DNA of 64,000 nt from Gastranaerophilus sp944325835 (GCA_963931575.1 OZ007029.1:1960921-2024920); one strand, 5' to 3'. Counted from the stretch's first letter, positions 1 through 8,318 are shown. Numbers and translations: made by a program. The notes: a model not told the origin generated them from the letters alone.

Positions 1-314
1 AATGGATTGCCTCTGTCAAGCAGGGTTTTAAGCTGACCTGACATTTCATAGTAGTAGATAGGGCTTGCAAAAGCAATAACATCAGCTTTTTCCATTTTTT
101 CTACAATGGCATTTGAATCGTCTTTGATTACACAGCTGCCAAGTTTCTGGCATGCAAGACAGCCTTTGCAGAATTTGATTTCTTTGTCTTGAAGTGAAAT
201 AAATTCTACATTATTGCCGCTTTCCTCTGCACCTTTTGCAAATTCCCGCGCCAGAACTTCGGAATTTCCGTTTTTTCTGAGTGTAGATGAAATAATCAAT
301 ACATTTTTGCTCAT
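1..314 (-). CDS. Flavodoxin-like NAD(P)H-dependent FMN reductase, partial
   Basis: Reading the minus strand from the ATG at 314 gives about 104 residues before the window edge. The N-terminus (MSKNVLIISSTLRKNGNSE) is the phosphate-binding loop typical of the NADPH-dependent FMN reductase/flavodoxin fold, followed by a CKGCLACQ motif as in iron-sulfur flavoproteins and an ASPIYYYEMSGQLK segment that normally contacts the flavin. A good ribosome site (AGGAG on the minus strand, about 320-326) supports the start. The likely role is cytoplasmic flavin-dependent electron transfer. The C-terminus is outside the window, so the exact subfamily cannot be given. Confidence 0.8.
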   Translation of the reverse strand, partial: MSKNVLIISSTLRKNGNSEVLAREFAKGAEESGNNVEFISLQDKEIKFCKGCLACQKLGSCVIKDDSNAIVEKMEKADVIAFASPIYYYEMSGQLKTLLDRGNP

Positions 315-404
315 TTGACTCTCCTTTATCTTTTTATTATTTACTATTTTGTATAAAATAGCAAATACTTATAATGTATCAGTTATTATGCCTTTTGAGT
401 ATAA

Positions 405-1787
405 TTAAAGGCTTTCGTCGTTAATTTTGTATAAATCAACACCGCCTGTTGCTTTGTATAGACTTATAGTTGAAAGTAAGGTGTTTATTTTGTCGGAAAC
501 CTCTTCTTTTTTGACCATAAGATATGCTTCTTTTGCATATAAAACATCAAGTTCGCTTGCCGAACCTATCGTATTTTTATCTTTTAAAAGACCGTAGGTT
601 TTATCCTGAAGTGCAAGGCGGTTTTTGCATTCTTCATAATTATCCATTGCTGTTTTATATTCGACAAGACCTGAATTTAAATCTCTGATACTTTCAAGAA
701 TGGTTTTCTGGTAACTGTTCAGCGCTTCTTGATATTCATATTTCCTTAATTTTAAAAGCGCAATTTTTCTGCCGCCGGAGAACAGGTCAATTGAAGGCAG
801 CACACCAGCATTAAACAACTGGGAAACAGAATTGAACAGCGTATCCAGATGATATGCGTTTAAACCGATTTGACCAAAAATAATGAAATTCGGAAGAAAT
901 TCCCGTCTTGCAACTTTTACATCAAAGCCGATGCGTTTGATGTTGGCTTCTTCCTGCAGGAAATCCGGTCTGTTTTCGATTACAGCGGTAGAATATTTTT
1001 GCGGAATTCCCTCCAGCAGATTGACTTTTTTATAGTCATTGCGTGCAATATCTGCTTGCGAATCCGATAGATAAACCCGGAGGCTCTCTATTAAAGTTTC
1101 CTGTGTTTTTAGGTGTCTGTTTCTTTCTTCTCTCAAGGTCGTGAGCATTCTCTGTTCTGCAAGAAGTTCATTGATAGAGCAAAGACCTGTTGAATATTTG
1201 TCCTGCGTTTTCTCGACAATGGCTTCCTGTGTTTTGATGAGTTCGTTTTGCAGCGATAAGAATTCGTCTGTCTTAATCAGATTGAAATAGTCTGCCGCAA
1301 AGCTTGAAGTCAGCGAAATATAAGTTGCCCTCTGTGCCTGTTTTATTATTTCCAGTTGTTGTTTGGCGCTTTTGGTTTTTAACCTGTTTTTGCCCCAGAT
1401 GTCAATTTCATAACCCATTGTTATTGGCAGGTAATAGTGGTACTGCGCGTAACTCGGAATTCGCATGGAACCGTATTGCTGCATTGAGGATTGCAATGTT
1501 CTGCTGAGTTCTCCGGATAATCCAAGGCTCGGGAGTTCGTTTGCGAATTGCATTTTGACCATTTTTTCGTTTTCTTCAACTCTCAGCGCCGCGTTTTTTA
1601 AATCGTAATTACGGTCATATAACTTTTTCAGGTTTTCTGTCAGGTAATTGTCGTTATATTTTTCCCACCATTGAAGATTTAAATAATCAATCGTTTGCAC
1701 GGGTGCCGTATCTTTTTCTTTTTTAGCGGCAAGTGCAGGGGTAATTGTTAATGTAATTAAAAATAAAATTATAAAAATTTTTTTCAT
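405..1787 (-). CDS. TolC-family outer membrane efflux protein
   Basis: 460 residues with a clear signal peptide (residues 1-20, ending PALA) followed by two similar helical outer-membrane-efflux repeats, the TolC/OprM architecture and usual length. It should form the outer-membrane channel of a tripartite pump. The gene is divergent from marR-emrA-emrB across a 75-bp spacer holding a shared operator, so it is probably the channel for that pump and co-regulated by the MarR protein. An AGGAAG ribosome site lies just upstream of the ATG. It implies the organism has an outer membrane. Confidence 0.9.
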   Translation of the reverse strand: MKKIFIILFLITLTITPALAAKKEKDTAPVQTIDYLNLQWWEKYNDNYLTENLKKLYDRNYDLKNAALRVEENEKMVKMQFANELPSLGLSGELSRTLQSSMQQYGSMRIPSYAQYHYYLPITMGYEIDIWGKNRLKTKSAKQQLEIIKQAQRATYISLTSSFAADYFNLIKTDEFLSLQNELIKTQEAIVEKTQDKYSTGLCSINELLAEQRMLTTLREERNRHLKTQETLIESLRVYLSDSQADIARNDYKKVNLLEGIPQKYSTAVIENRPDFLQEEANIKRIGFDVKVARREFLPNFIIFGQIGLNAYHLDTLFNSVSQLFNAGVLPSIDLFSGGRKIALLKLRKYEYQEALNSYQKTILESIRDLNSGLVEYKTAMDNYEECKNRLALQDKTYGLLKDKNTIGSASELDVLYAKEAYLMVKKEEVSDKINTLLSTISLYKATGGVDLYKINDESL

Positions 1788-1806
1788 ACCATGCTTCCTA
1801 TAAAAA

Positions 1807-1836
1807 TTTCTTGTGCTATAATTACATCACAAGAAA
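1807..1836. promoter_or_regulatory. MarR operator overlapping a promoter -10 box
   Basis: Perfect inverted repeat: TTTCTTGTG at 1807-1815 and CACAAGAAA at 1828-1836, separated by 12 bp, in the spacer between the tolC-like gene and marR. A plus-strand extended -10 (TGCTATAAT, 1814-1822) sits between the arms, so a bound dimer would block the promoter. Dyads of this size in divergent spacers are typical MarR binding sites. Binding by this MarR protein is inference. Confidence 0.7.
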
Positions 1837-1862
1837 AAAAGTATATCAAGTGAGTATGAAAA

Positions 1863-2321
1863 ATGTATAGAGAATATTTGAAAGGACGTATAGGTGCATT
1901 AATTTATATTACGGGTACGCTGGTAAGAGGGCTTTCCACGCAGACTTTTGCAGAGAAACAGTTTGATCTTACGCCGGATCAGTACGTAATATTAAACCTG
2001 CTTCTTGAGAATGATGAAATAATGTGCCAGCGCCAGCTTGCGGAAATTACCTTTAAAGACAGGGCAAATATGGCAAGGATAATTGAAATTATGCACCAGA
2101 AAGGACTTGTTGAAAAAATTCCGGACTCTAACGGCAGAAAAATATTTAAGCTTGTCGTGACCGAAAAAGGCAAAGCAGCCAGAGATATGGTATTCCCGAC
2201 TGATATTGATTTAAGAAAAATTATCACCGCAGATATTTCGGAAGAGGATCTGGCTGTTACTTTTAGCACACTTGAAAAAATGAATTTTAATGTAAGAGAT
2301 AAAGTTAAATTACAAATATAA
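1863..2321 (+). CDS. MarR-family transcriptional regulator
   Basis: 152 residues, the usual MarR length, with the winged-helix core: LTPDQYVILNLLLEN, then the recognition region CQRQLAEITFKDRANMARIIE and the wing ending in GRKIFKLVVTEKG. It likely represses its own operon (emrA-emrB-like genes, 14 bp downstream) and the divergent tolC-like gene, with release caused by a small aromatic or drug ligand as known for the family. The inverted repeat at 1807-1836 is the obvious target. No strong Shine-Dalgarno is seen before the ATG. Confidence 0.88.
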   Translation: MYREYLKGRIGALIYITGTLVRGLSTQTFAEKQFDLTPDQYVILNLLLENDEIMCQRQLAEITFKDRANMARIIEIMHQKGLVEKIPDSNGRKIFKLVVTEKGKAARDMVFPTDIDLRKIITADISEEDLAVTFSTLEKMNFNVRDKVKLQI

Positions 2322-2335
2322 AAGGAGATACCATC

Positions 2336-3316
2336 GTGGAAGAAAATAAAGCCGAAGATATAACAGAGGTAGAAGATACCCGCCCCGAATATACAAAAAA
2401 GAGAGTTCTTGTGCCGAGTATAACAGCGGTAATATTCCTTATTTGCGGGATATTTTATTCAGTGCATGCAGTTTACTATAAATCAACGGACGATGCTTTT
2501 ATTGAAGGACATGTTATAACAATAGCCCCGCGTGTGGCAGGGCCTGTTTTAAAATTGAATATTGAAGATAATCAGGATGTAAAAAAAGGGGATTTGCTCC
2601 TTGAAATTGACCCTAATGATTATGATGCGAAATTAAGAGAAACAAGAGCAAAACTGGAAGAAGCTAGAGCAGCACTTGTTAATACGGAAAATCAGGTTAC
2701 AAAAACTTTATCGGATCTTGATTTCGCACAGGCTGATTTTGACAGATATTCGCAAATGTATGCAAAAGGAATTTCGTCAAAACAGGATTACGATTCCAGC
2801 CTGAATAAGCTTACCGCTGCACAATCAAACAACAAATCCGCAAAAGCCAGATACGATGAAATTAACGCTTCAATAAAGCGGCTTGAGGCGGAGGTTGAAC
2901 AGGATGAATTAAACCTGTCATATACAAAAATATATGCGCCGTCTGACGGTAAAATAACAAACCGTTCCGTTGAACAGGGAAATTATGTTCAGGTCGCACA
3001 GCCAATGTTTGCAATAGTTCCTGAACAAATGTGGATTGTTGCCAATTTTAAGGAAACGCAGCTCGCCAATATGAAACCCGGTCAGCCTGTTAAAATAAAA
3101 ATTGATACCTATGGCGGCAAAAAGTTTAAAGGTGAAGTTGACAGCATTCAGCGTTCTACAGGTGCAAGGGCAAGTCTTTTCCCGCCTGAAAATGCTGTAG
3201 GCAGTTATGTAAAAATTGTTCAGCGAGTTCCTGTCAAAATTGTATTTAAGGAGGATATTACACAATACAATATCGTTCCCGGCATGTCAGTAGTTCCGGA
3301 GGTAAAAGTTAAGTAA
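2336..3316 (+). CDS. emrA: HlyD/EmrA-type membrane fusion protein
   Basis: 326 residues: a cytoplasmic N-tail, one transmembrane helix (about 24-46), a lipoyl-like half motif (IAPRVAGPVLKLNIEDNQDV), a coiled-coil hairpin (about 95-190) and the second lipoyl half plus beta-barrel (IYAPSDGKITNRSVEQGNYV). This is the periplasmic adaptor of EmrAB-type pumps. The start is GTG, chosen because AAAGGAGA lies 8 bases upstream. The stop overlaps the next start (TAATG), so it is translationally coupled to the MFS pump. The symbol is by family resemblance only. Confidence 0.88.
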   Translation: MEENKAEDITEVEDTRPEYTKKRVLVPSITAVIFLICGIFYSVHAVYYKSTDDAFIEGHVITIAPRVAGPVLKLNIEDNQDVKKGDLLLEIDPNDYDAKLRETRAKLEEARAALVNTENQVTKTLSDLDFAQADFDRYSQMYAKGISSKQDYDSSLNKLTAAQSNNKSAKARYDEINASIKRLEAEVEQDELNLSYTKIYAPSDGKITNRSVEQGNYVQVAQPMFAIVPEQMWIVANFKETQLANMKPGQPVKIKIDTYGGKKFKGEVDSIQRSTGARASLFPPENAVGSYVKIVQRVPVKIVFKEDITQYNIVPGMSVVPEVKVK

Positions 3317-4860
3317 TGACAAAGGTCGTTTACAAACATCATCCGGCTCCTTTATGGCTGGTGGCATTTTCGATACTTTTGCCGACATCATTTTCCTGTC
3401 TTGCGACATCTGCTACAAACGTTGCTATTCCGCATATATCAGGATATTTTGGATCGACTATTGATGAGGCAAACTGGATTATCACATCTTATATGATAGC
3501 AAACGCATGTCTAATCTTGATGTCGGGCTGGCTTGAAAATTTGATGGGACGTAAACGCTTTTTAAAAGTTTTTATCGGAATTTTTACTCTCGGCTCCTTA
3601 ATTTGTGCCATTGCACCAAATCTTAATTTAATGGTGCTGGGCAGATTAATTCAAGGGATAGGCGGCGGGCCGATGACACCGGTTTCGCAGGCAATATTAT
3701 TGGCTGCTTTCCCGCCCGAAAAAAGGGGGATTGCAATGAGCTTATACGGAATGGCGGTAATGGTTTTTGCAATTCTCGGGCCGACTTTCGGCGGGTTTAT
3801 TGTTGATAACGCTGACTGGCAGTGGATTTATCTTGTCAATATTCCGGTCGGAATTCTTTCAATATCAATGGTTCACGCCAATATTGAAGAACTCGAAACA
3901 CGAAAACAGGTAACAAAAACGGATTTTCCGGGCATGATAGCACTTGTGTTGTGGCTGCTTTCAATGCAGGTGGTTCTGGATAAAGGTCAGCAGTACAACT
4001 GGTTTGACTGTGCGTGGATAAGCTGGCTTGCCGGATTTTCCGCCTGTGCGCTTGCATTCTTTATTGTCTGGGAAATTGAATGCAAAACCCCGTTGATTAA
4101 CCTCAGGTTGTTCAAAGACAGAAACTTTTTAATCGGAACGATTTTAAGCCCGTCAATTAATATGCTTGTGTTTTCAACAATCGTTCTTGTTCCGCAGTTC
4201 TTGCAGAATATGATGGGCTATACCGCAATATTGAGCGGTTTTGCACTTGCCCCGCGGATTATATCGTGCGTGTTGATGATGATTGCAATTAACCCGTTGA
4301 TGAAAATCTTTGACAACAGAATTTTGATAGCTATCGGGTTCTTTTTCTTAGGAATTTCAATTTTATTTTTCGTAAATTTGAATTTAAGTGTTTCGTTTAT
4401 ATACATAGCAATCCCGCAGGTATTAATGGGCGTTGGGGTAATTATGACATTTATTCCTGTTTCCTCTCTGGTACTGGGAACTTTGCCTAAATCAGAACTT
4501 ACCAACGGCGCAAGTCTGCATAACCTCTGTAAAGCCGCAATGACCGCAATCGTTGCGTCAATTGCATCAACCCTTGTCGCAAGACATGCTCAAATGCATC
4601 AGGTATATCTTGTGGATAATCTGTCTAATTTTAGTCTGGTATTTCAACATAAATTTGCATCGCTTGTAAGTACGTTTATGTCCAATGCATCAAGCTCGTT
4701 TGCAAGTATTAAGGCAAATTCTTATCTTTATAAGTCATTACTTACCCAGTCCCGTTTGATGTCTTATGTGGATGTATTTGCAATATTTGCATTGATTGCG
4801 TTCTTGCTAATCCCGCTGGCATTTTTGTTCAGGGTAAATACGGAAAAAGTTAAAGCTTAA
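3316..4860 (+). CDS. emrB: EmrB/QacA-type (DHA2) MFS drug exporter
   Basis: 514 residues with about 14 predicted membrane segments, the DHA2 pattern. The loop 2-3 motif appears as ENLMGRKRFLK and the antiporter motif C region as RLIQGIGGGPMTPVSQA and ILGPTFGGFIVD. It would be the inner-membrane proton-driven exporter that works with the upstream HlyD adaptor and the divergent TolC-like channel. Gene order marR-emrA-emrB with overlapping stop/start codons supports one operon. The substrate cannot be told from sequence. Confidence 0.9.
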   Translation: MTKVVYKHHPAPLWLVAFSILLPTSFSCLATSATNVAIPHISGYFGSTIDEANWIITSYMIANACLILMSGWLENLMGRKRFLKVFIGIFTLGSLICAIAPNLNLMVLGRLIQGIGGGPMTPVSQAILLAAFPPEKRGIAMSLYGMAVMVFAILGPTFGGFIVDNADWQWIYLVNIPVGILSISMVHANIEELETRKQVTKTDFPGMIALVLWLLSMQVVLDKGQQYNWFDCAWISWLAGFSACALAFFIVWEIECKTPLINLRLFKDRNFLIGTILSPSINMLVFSTIVLVPQFLQNMMGYTAILSGFALAPRIISCVLMMIAINPLMKIFDNRILIAIGFFFLGISILFFVNLNLSVSFIYIAIPQVLMGVGVIMTFIPVSSLVLGTLPKSELTNGASLHNLCKAAMTAIVASIASTLVARHAQMHQVYLVDNLSNFSLVFQHKFASLVSTFMSNASSSFASIKANSYLYKSLLTQSRLMSYVDVFAIFALIAFLLIPLAFLFRVNTEKVKA

Positions 4861-4883
4861 TAATCTACCGGCAAAAATTTTTG

Positions 4884-4912
4884 TTGACAGATTATATAAC
4901 AAAATAGATAAT
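4884..4912 (+). promoter_or_regulatory. Sigma-70-type promoter
   Basis: TTGACA at 4884-4889 and GATAAT at 4907-4912 with a 17-bp spacer, followed by a GGAGG ribosome site and the ATG at 4937. It would drive the coiled-coil protein gene independently of the efflux operon. Confidence 0.7.
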
Positions 4913-4936
4913 AAAGATAACTCTGGAGGTAAATCT

Positions 4937-6013
4937 ATGAAAATTCTGCCGGTCAACCTCAATATGTTTTCTGCTGTTAACAATAATAGGAACTGTTACA
5001 AGACTCCGCATATAAAAATGTCTTTTAACGGCGGAGATTCTTTCAGTAGAACAAATTCTTTTGTGGATGAACAGATTAGTCAACTGGAAAATGATGTTAA
5101 CAATAAAGTTCTGCCCTACCGCGAAGAACACAGGGAAGAATTTATTGCGCTTGGTAAAATCGGTTACGATTCTCAGGAAAAATTGAAGCTCGTCCGTGCT
5201 TATGAAACAGAGCTTATGAATAAAAAATTCGATGCCAATGAAACCGGAACCTTCAAAAATGCGTCACAAAATGCGCGCATTTATGAACAATACAACAGAA
5301 ATATCAAAGAATTTGAACGTAATGAGCAATTTGTGCAGGAACACCCTCAATATGCCTCCTCCGAACTGTTACAGGCTATTGAAAAAGGACGTGAAAAGGT
5401 TTACAGAGATAGTGAAGAGTTTGAAAAATTAAAACCCCATTATGAAAAATTTCAGGAAATTCAGGAGCAAATGGACGCTGAACTTTCGGATGTGTCCTCC
5501 GCTGCACTTCCGGAATTTCACGAAAAAATAAAACAGCTTGATATGCAAAATAAAACCGCAGCAATGCTCTTTCTCGTTTCCGGTTACACTGATGTTCAGG
5601 AAATCAAAAAAGAAACCGGAGATATCATTCAGGAATACAAAGAAAATAAAGTTTCTTACGATATCTTAAAACGCCTTGAAAAAGTAAATTATAAAATTCA
5701 GAAGTTTGAAGAAGATGATAAAACCTCTGTTCTGGAATCAATAGATAATTTCCTCGAAGAAAATAAAAATAGCGAAGCCGCTGAACTGACAAAAGATGAA
5801 ATTCATCAAACATATAAAACTCTCTTAGAAAATACGGATGAAATAATTCTAAAATATACGGGTGAGATGACAGCTTATAATGAGGTAAATCCTGTAAAAA
5901 TTAGTCCGCGGATAATGGATAGAACATTTAAATCTCAAGAAAAGACAAATAAAATAATAAACGAACTTATCTTAAAAGAAAAAGAAAAATACTACAACTG
6001 TTCGTATGAATAG
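4937..6013 (+). CDS. Hypothetical coiled-coil protein
   Basis: 358 residues, not recognised as a known enzyme. It is highly charged (Glu/Lys-rich) with long heptad-like stretches across about 40-330, so mostly coiled coil. There is no signal peptide or membrane helix. The N-terminus (MKILPVNLNM ... KMSFNGG) resembles a short leader that I associate with many Gastranaerophilales proteins of unknown function; that association is from memory and is not tested here. GGAGG precedes the ATG and a strong promoter lies at 4884-4912. The function is unknown. Confidence 0.8.
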   Translation: MKILPVNLNMFSAVNNNRNCYKTPHIKMSFNGGDSFSRTNSFVDEQISQLENDVNNKVLPYREEHREEFIALGKIGYDSQEKLKLVRAYETELMNKKFDANETGTFKNASQNARIYEQYNRNIKEFERNEQFVQEHPQYASSELLQAIEKGREKVYRDSEEFEKLKPHYEKFQEIQEQMDAELSDVSSAALPEFHEKIKQLDMQNKTAAMLFLVSGYTDVQEIKKETGDIIQEYKENKVSYDILKRLEKVNYKIQKFEEDDKTSVLESIDNFLEENKNSEAAELTKDEIHQTYKTLLENTDEIILKYTGEMTAYNEVNPVKISPRIMDRTFKSQEKTNKIINELILKEKEKYYNCSYE

Positions 6014-6020
6014 TTTTGGT

Positions 6021-6050
6021 TTGACATTTATATATAAATATGTATATAAT
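6021..6050 (+). promoter_or_regulatory. Sigma-70-type promoter
   Basis: TTGACA at 6021-6026 and TATAAT at 6045-6050, spacer 18 bp. Transcription would begin near 6057, which argues that translation starts at the ATG at 6083 and not at the upstream in-frame TTG at 6050. Confidence 0.75.
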
Positions 6051-6082
6051 TGTTTTCAGGTTCAGTTATTAAGAGGTCGCGT

Positions 6083-6691
6083 ATGAAGATAAGAATTGGT
6101 CAAGTCGTCTTATTAGGTTTTGTTTTCGGGATGTTTAGTATCTCATCAGACTTTCCGGCTCTTGCAGATAATGAAATAAAAATAAATAATGATTTACACC
6201 GGCAGGCACAAATGCAAAATATGCAAAGAACATCGAATGCACTACATCCTGCTCATTATACAGTGCAGGTTCCGGAGAATTATCCGATACCTGTTGTTTT
6301 TAAACAAAACGTTGACAGTGAAACCGCCCAAAATGGCGATACTATTGCAATAAGTACCGCATCTGATATATACATCAATAACAAACTGGTGTTTAGTAAG
6401 AATGCTTCCGGATATGCTATTATTAAGTCAGTACGTCCTGCCAGAAATTTAGGTAAATACGGTTTTATTATTATAAAAAAAGGATATCTGACCGATACAA
6501 CCGGTACGCTCCGGCAGGTGAAGTTTGAAACTAAAATTAAAGGTGAAAGATGCCAGTGGGCAGGAATTATCGGTCATGCTATGATATGGAATCCTATAGG
6601 GTGGATTGTCGCATTAAAAGAAGGAACACCAGCAGAACTAAAAGCCGGCGATACTGCAACCTGTATAAATGAGATTAGTTTTAATTTATAA
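6083..6691 (+). CDS. Exported hypothetical protein, paralogue family
   Basis: 202 residues from the ATG at 6083, preceded by AGAGG and by a promoter whose start point excludes the upstream TTG. Residues 1-29 are a signal peptide (MKIRIGQVVLLGFVFGMFS ... ALA). The mature part is beta-rich, with the pattern 'GDTIAISTASDIYINNKLVFSKNASGYA' also seen in the exported proteins at 60938 and 61612, so these look like distant paralogues with the same fold. A likely periplasmic or surface protein. No function is recognised. Confidence 0.75.
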   Translation: MKIRIGQVVLLGFVFGMFSISSDFPALADNEIKINNDLHRQAQMQNMQRTSNALHPAHYTVQVPENYPIPVVFKQNVDSETAQNGDTIAISTASDIYINNKLVFSKNASGYAIIKSVRPARNLGKYGFIIIKKGYLTDTTGTLRQVKFETKIKGERCQWAGIIGHAMIWNPIGWIVALKEGTPAELKAGDTATCINEISFNL

Positions 6692-6706
6692 TGTAGAGTG
6701 AATAAA

Positions 6707-6742
6707 TTGCGGGTTGACATGTGCTTAAATATCAACCCGCAA
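6707..6742. terminator. Terminator-like hairpin
   Basis: An 11-bp perfect stem (TTGCGGGTTGA, 6707-6717, with TCAACCCGCAA, 6732-6742) and a 14-nt loop, 15 bp after the stop of the exported protein. No strong T-run follows, so termination would be weak or factor-dependent. Confidence 0.5.
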
Positions 6743-6832
6743 AGTTAAATGTCCGAGAAAGGCTCGCGCCCGGCTGAGCCGGAGCCATACTTGTATCAAT
6801 CGCTACCGAGAGCGTATGAGCCAAATGTGGAA

Positions 6833-7090
6833 GCCACTCAGTGGCCGAGTCTTTTGAGTGGCACTCTGCCGAGCAAAACAATCCAGTGAATTGTTTTGCG
6901 AGAGGTAGACAGCACTCTGCCGAACAAACGATTGAGTATCGTTTGTGAGAGGTAAGCAGGTTGACCTGCGTTACCCGCCTGACAAATCAAAGATTTGAAA
7001 CGGCGGTGATATTATGCTCGCCTGCTCCCCTCGTTCCCACGAGGTGACCCCGCGAGCACCGGCTGACGCTTTAAGCAGGGCAAGCAGGCG
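6833..7090. repeat. GC-rich hairpin array with tandem repeat units, no ORF
   Basis: The 426-bp gap 6692-7117 has no convincing gene but is rich in stems. Two tandem units share the flanks gcactctgccga (6861 and 6912) and gagaggta (6900 and 6947), yet enclose different perfect hairpins: GCAAAACAAT/ATTGTTTTGC (6873-6882/6890-6899) and ACAAACGAT/ATCGTTTGT (6924-6932/6938-6946). Other stems: GCCACT/AGTGGC (6833-6845), CAAATC/GATTTG (6983-6997), CCTCG/CGAGG (7029-7044), and a closing stem CGCCTGCT/AGCAGGCG (7019-7026/7083-7090). Different sequences keeping the same pairing suggests selection for structure: a non-coding RNA or a palindromic repeat family. Identity unknown. Confidence 0.6.
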
Positions 7091-7117
7091 ACGAAGAACT
7101 GCTTTATCAATGCTTTA

Positions 7118-7546
7118 TTATGCTACTTCTTCAAATAAAAATTGATCCTGTTTTTTATTATAAGAAATAGTATATTTTTTATTTGGTTCGACGTTTACTT
7201 CAATTTTTTGCGGATCATAAGTTGTTCTTACCCATTTATGCAGAATCCCCGGTCTTTGGGTTTCGTATTGTAATTCAAGAATATTTTTCCCCGGTAAAAG
7301 ATAATGACCTCTTTTACCATAACCTGTCATAATCTGTGTACAAGGTTCACCATTGACAGAGAGGCAAGTTAACGTATTTGTAAAACCTAAAGGATGGAAC
7401 TGATTATCTTTTATTTCCATAATAGAAGCTTCCGGATGTTCATTTTCAAACTGCTTTTTGGAATTATTGTGTATTACTACACCTACAATTTGCATTACAA
7501 CTCCTAAAACGATAATCCCACCTACCAGAAAAATATACTGTGACAT
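7118..7546 (-). CDS. Hypothetical membrane-anchored protein
   Basis: 142 residues with one N-terminal transmembrane helix (about 3-27), then a soluble, beta-rich domain with two cysteines (LTCLSVNGEPCTQI). The AAGGAG ribosome site just upstream supports the start. It lies 9 bp downstream of the gene at 7556-8017 on the same strand, so the two form an operon. The C-terminal half (about 85-142) resembles carboxypeptidase-regulatory-like or PEGA-like beta modules only in general character. No function is assigned. Confidence 0.7.
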   Translation of the reverse strand: MSQYIFLVGGIIVLGVVMQIVGVVIHNNSKKQFENEHPEASIMEIKDNQFHPLGFTNTLTCLSVNGEPCTQIMTGYGKRGHYLLPGKNILELQYETQRPGILHKWVRTTYDPQKIEVNVEPNKKYTISYNKKQDQFLFEEVA

Positions 7547-7555
7547 AATAACTCC

Positions 7556-8017
7556 TTATTTTTTAATTGTAGCAACTTTAACCGGTTCAGAATTCTGATT
7601 TTTTGCCCCTAATGCGGTTAAAAGTTGTTCATAATCTTCACCGCTGAAATTAGTGCAATCAATAGAATTTTCTTCTCCGGTTTCTTTATTTACATAATAA
7701 ATATCCTGGTCTTCTTCATTTTTTGTGTTTGAATATTTTGAGTATTCTGACCATTTGTATTGGTCTATATCAATGGTTTTGACAATGTTATCAAATCGTT
7801 TAATTAAAAGTTTTTTTTCTTCTGACAATATTATAGAGATATTATCCGTAATATACGTTTTATAAATTAATAATCCTATAACAACAGCTCCCGCGATGAG
7901 AGAGAGCACTAAACTGTGCGTAAATTTAGCCGTTAATTTAAAAATAAAGAACCCTGCACATAACGCACAACCTGTCCAAAATAATTTAGAAGACCATTTG
8001 CTTTTAAATTCTTTCAT
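7556..8017 (-). CDS. Hypothetical membrane protein
   Basis: 153 residues with two transmembrane helices (about 10-28 and 33-52) and a hydrophilic C-terminal domain of about 95 residues. It is the first gene of a two-gene minus-strand operon with the membrane protein at 7118. It is the last host gene before the prophage left boundary. No family is recognised. Confidence 0.7.
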   Translation of the reverse strand: MKEFKSKWSSKLFWTGCALCAGFFIFKLTAKFTHSLVLSLIAGAVVIGLLIYKTYITDNISIILSEEKKLLIKRFDNIVKTIDIDQYKWSEYSKYSNTKNEEDQDIYYVNKETGEENSIDCTNFSGEDYEQLLTALGAKNQNSEPVKVATIKK

Positions 8018-8099
8018 AAAAAGACCCCTATCCCTAATTCAATTTTATTACATTAAAAATAATTTAATTTGTCAAGATATATGTAAAGGAAACGTAAAA

Positions 8100-8134
8100 A
8101 AAAGAGGGTTTCAAAAACTTTGAAACCCTCTTTT
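8100..8134 (-). terminator. Original tRNA-fMet terminator, stranded by the prophage
   Basis: A 16-bp perfect stem (8100-8115 with 8119-8134) with a 3-nt loop, and on the minus strand a following T-run (complement of 8094-8100). It lies immediately beyond the displaced tRNA 3' half at 8141-8187, so before integration it would have ended transcription of the tRNA-fMet gene. It is symmetrical enough to work on both strands. Confidence 0.8.
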
Positions 8135-8140
8135 GATAAA

Positions 8141-8187
8141 TGGTTGCGGGAGCTGGATTTGAACCAACGACCTTCGGGTTATGAGCC
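8141..8187. repeat. Left attachment site: displaced tRNA-fMet 3' half
   Basis: 47 bp identical to 46913-46959, spanning the tRNA from the anticodon loop to the encoded CCA. The sequence diverges immediately on both sides (8140 versus 46912, 8188 versus 46960). It lacks the 5' half so it is not a working tRNA. The host terminator at 8100-8134 follows it on the minus strand, showing this is the original chromosomal 3' end. Confidence 0.92.
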
Positions 8188-8207
8188 TATATTTTTATTA
8201 CTTTGTA

Positions 8208-8313
8208 TTTCTTTTAATTCCTTTTAATCCCTTTATTTATAATATTTTTAGTGACATTAAGAAATTAAAAGAAATTAAAAGAAATTGCGATTGAGTGGGG
8301 CAATAGTGGGGAA
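8208..8313. repeat. Integrase arm-type site cluster, left end
   Basis: Between the attachment core and int: two 10-bp direct repeats of CTTTTAATTC type (8211-8230), then inverted copies GAAATTAAAA at 8261-8270 and 8271-8280, then a 19-bp sequence starting gtggggcaatagtgg (8295-8313) that recurs identically at 46823-46841. Short spaced repeats flanking both core sites are what lambda-type integrases use as arm sites. The role is inference from position and repetition. Confidence 0.65.
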
Positions 8314-8318
8314 GAATT

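Noticed and set aside
8141..8187. Second tRNA-Met gene
   Set aside because: Only the 3' 47 nt are present; it is the displaced attachment-site copy.
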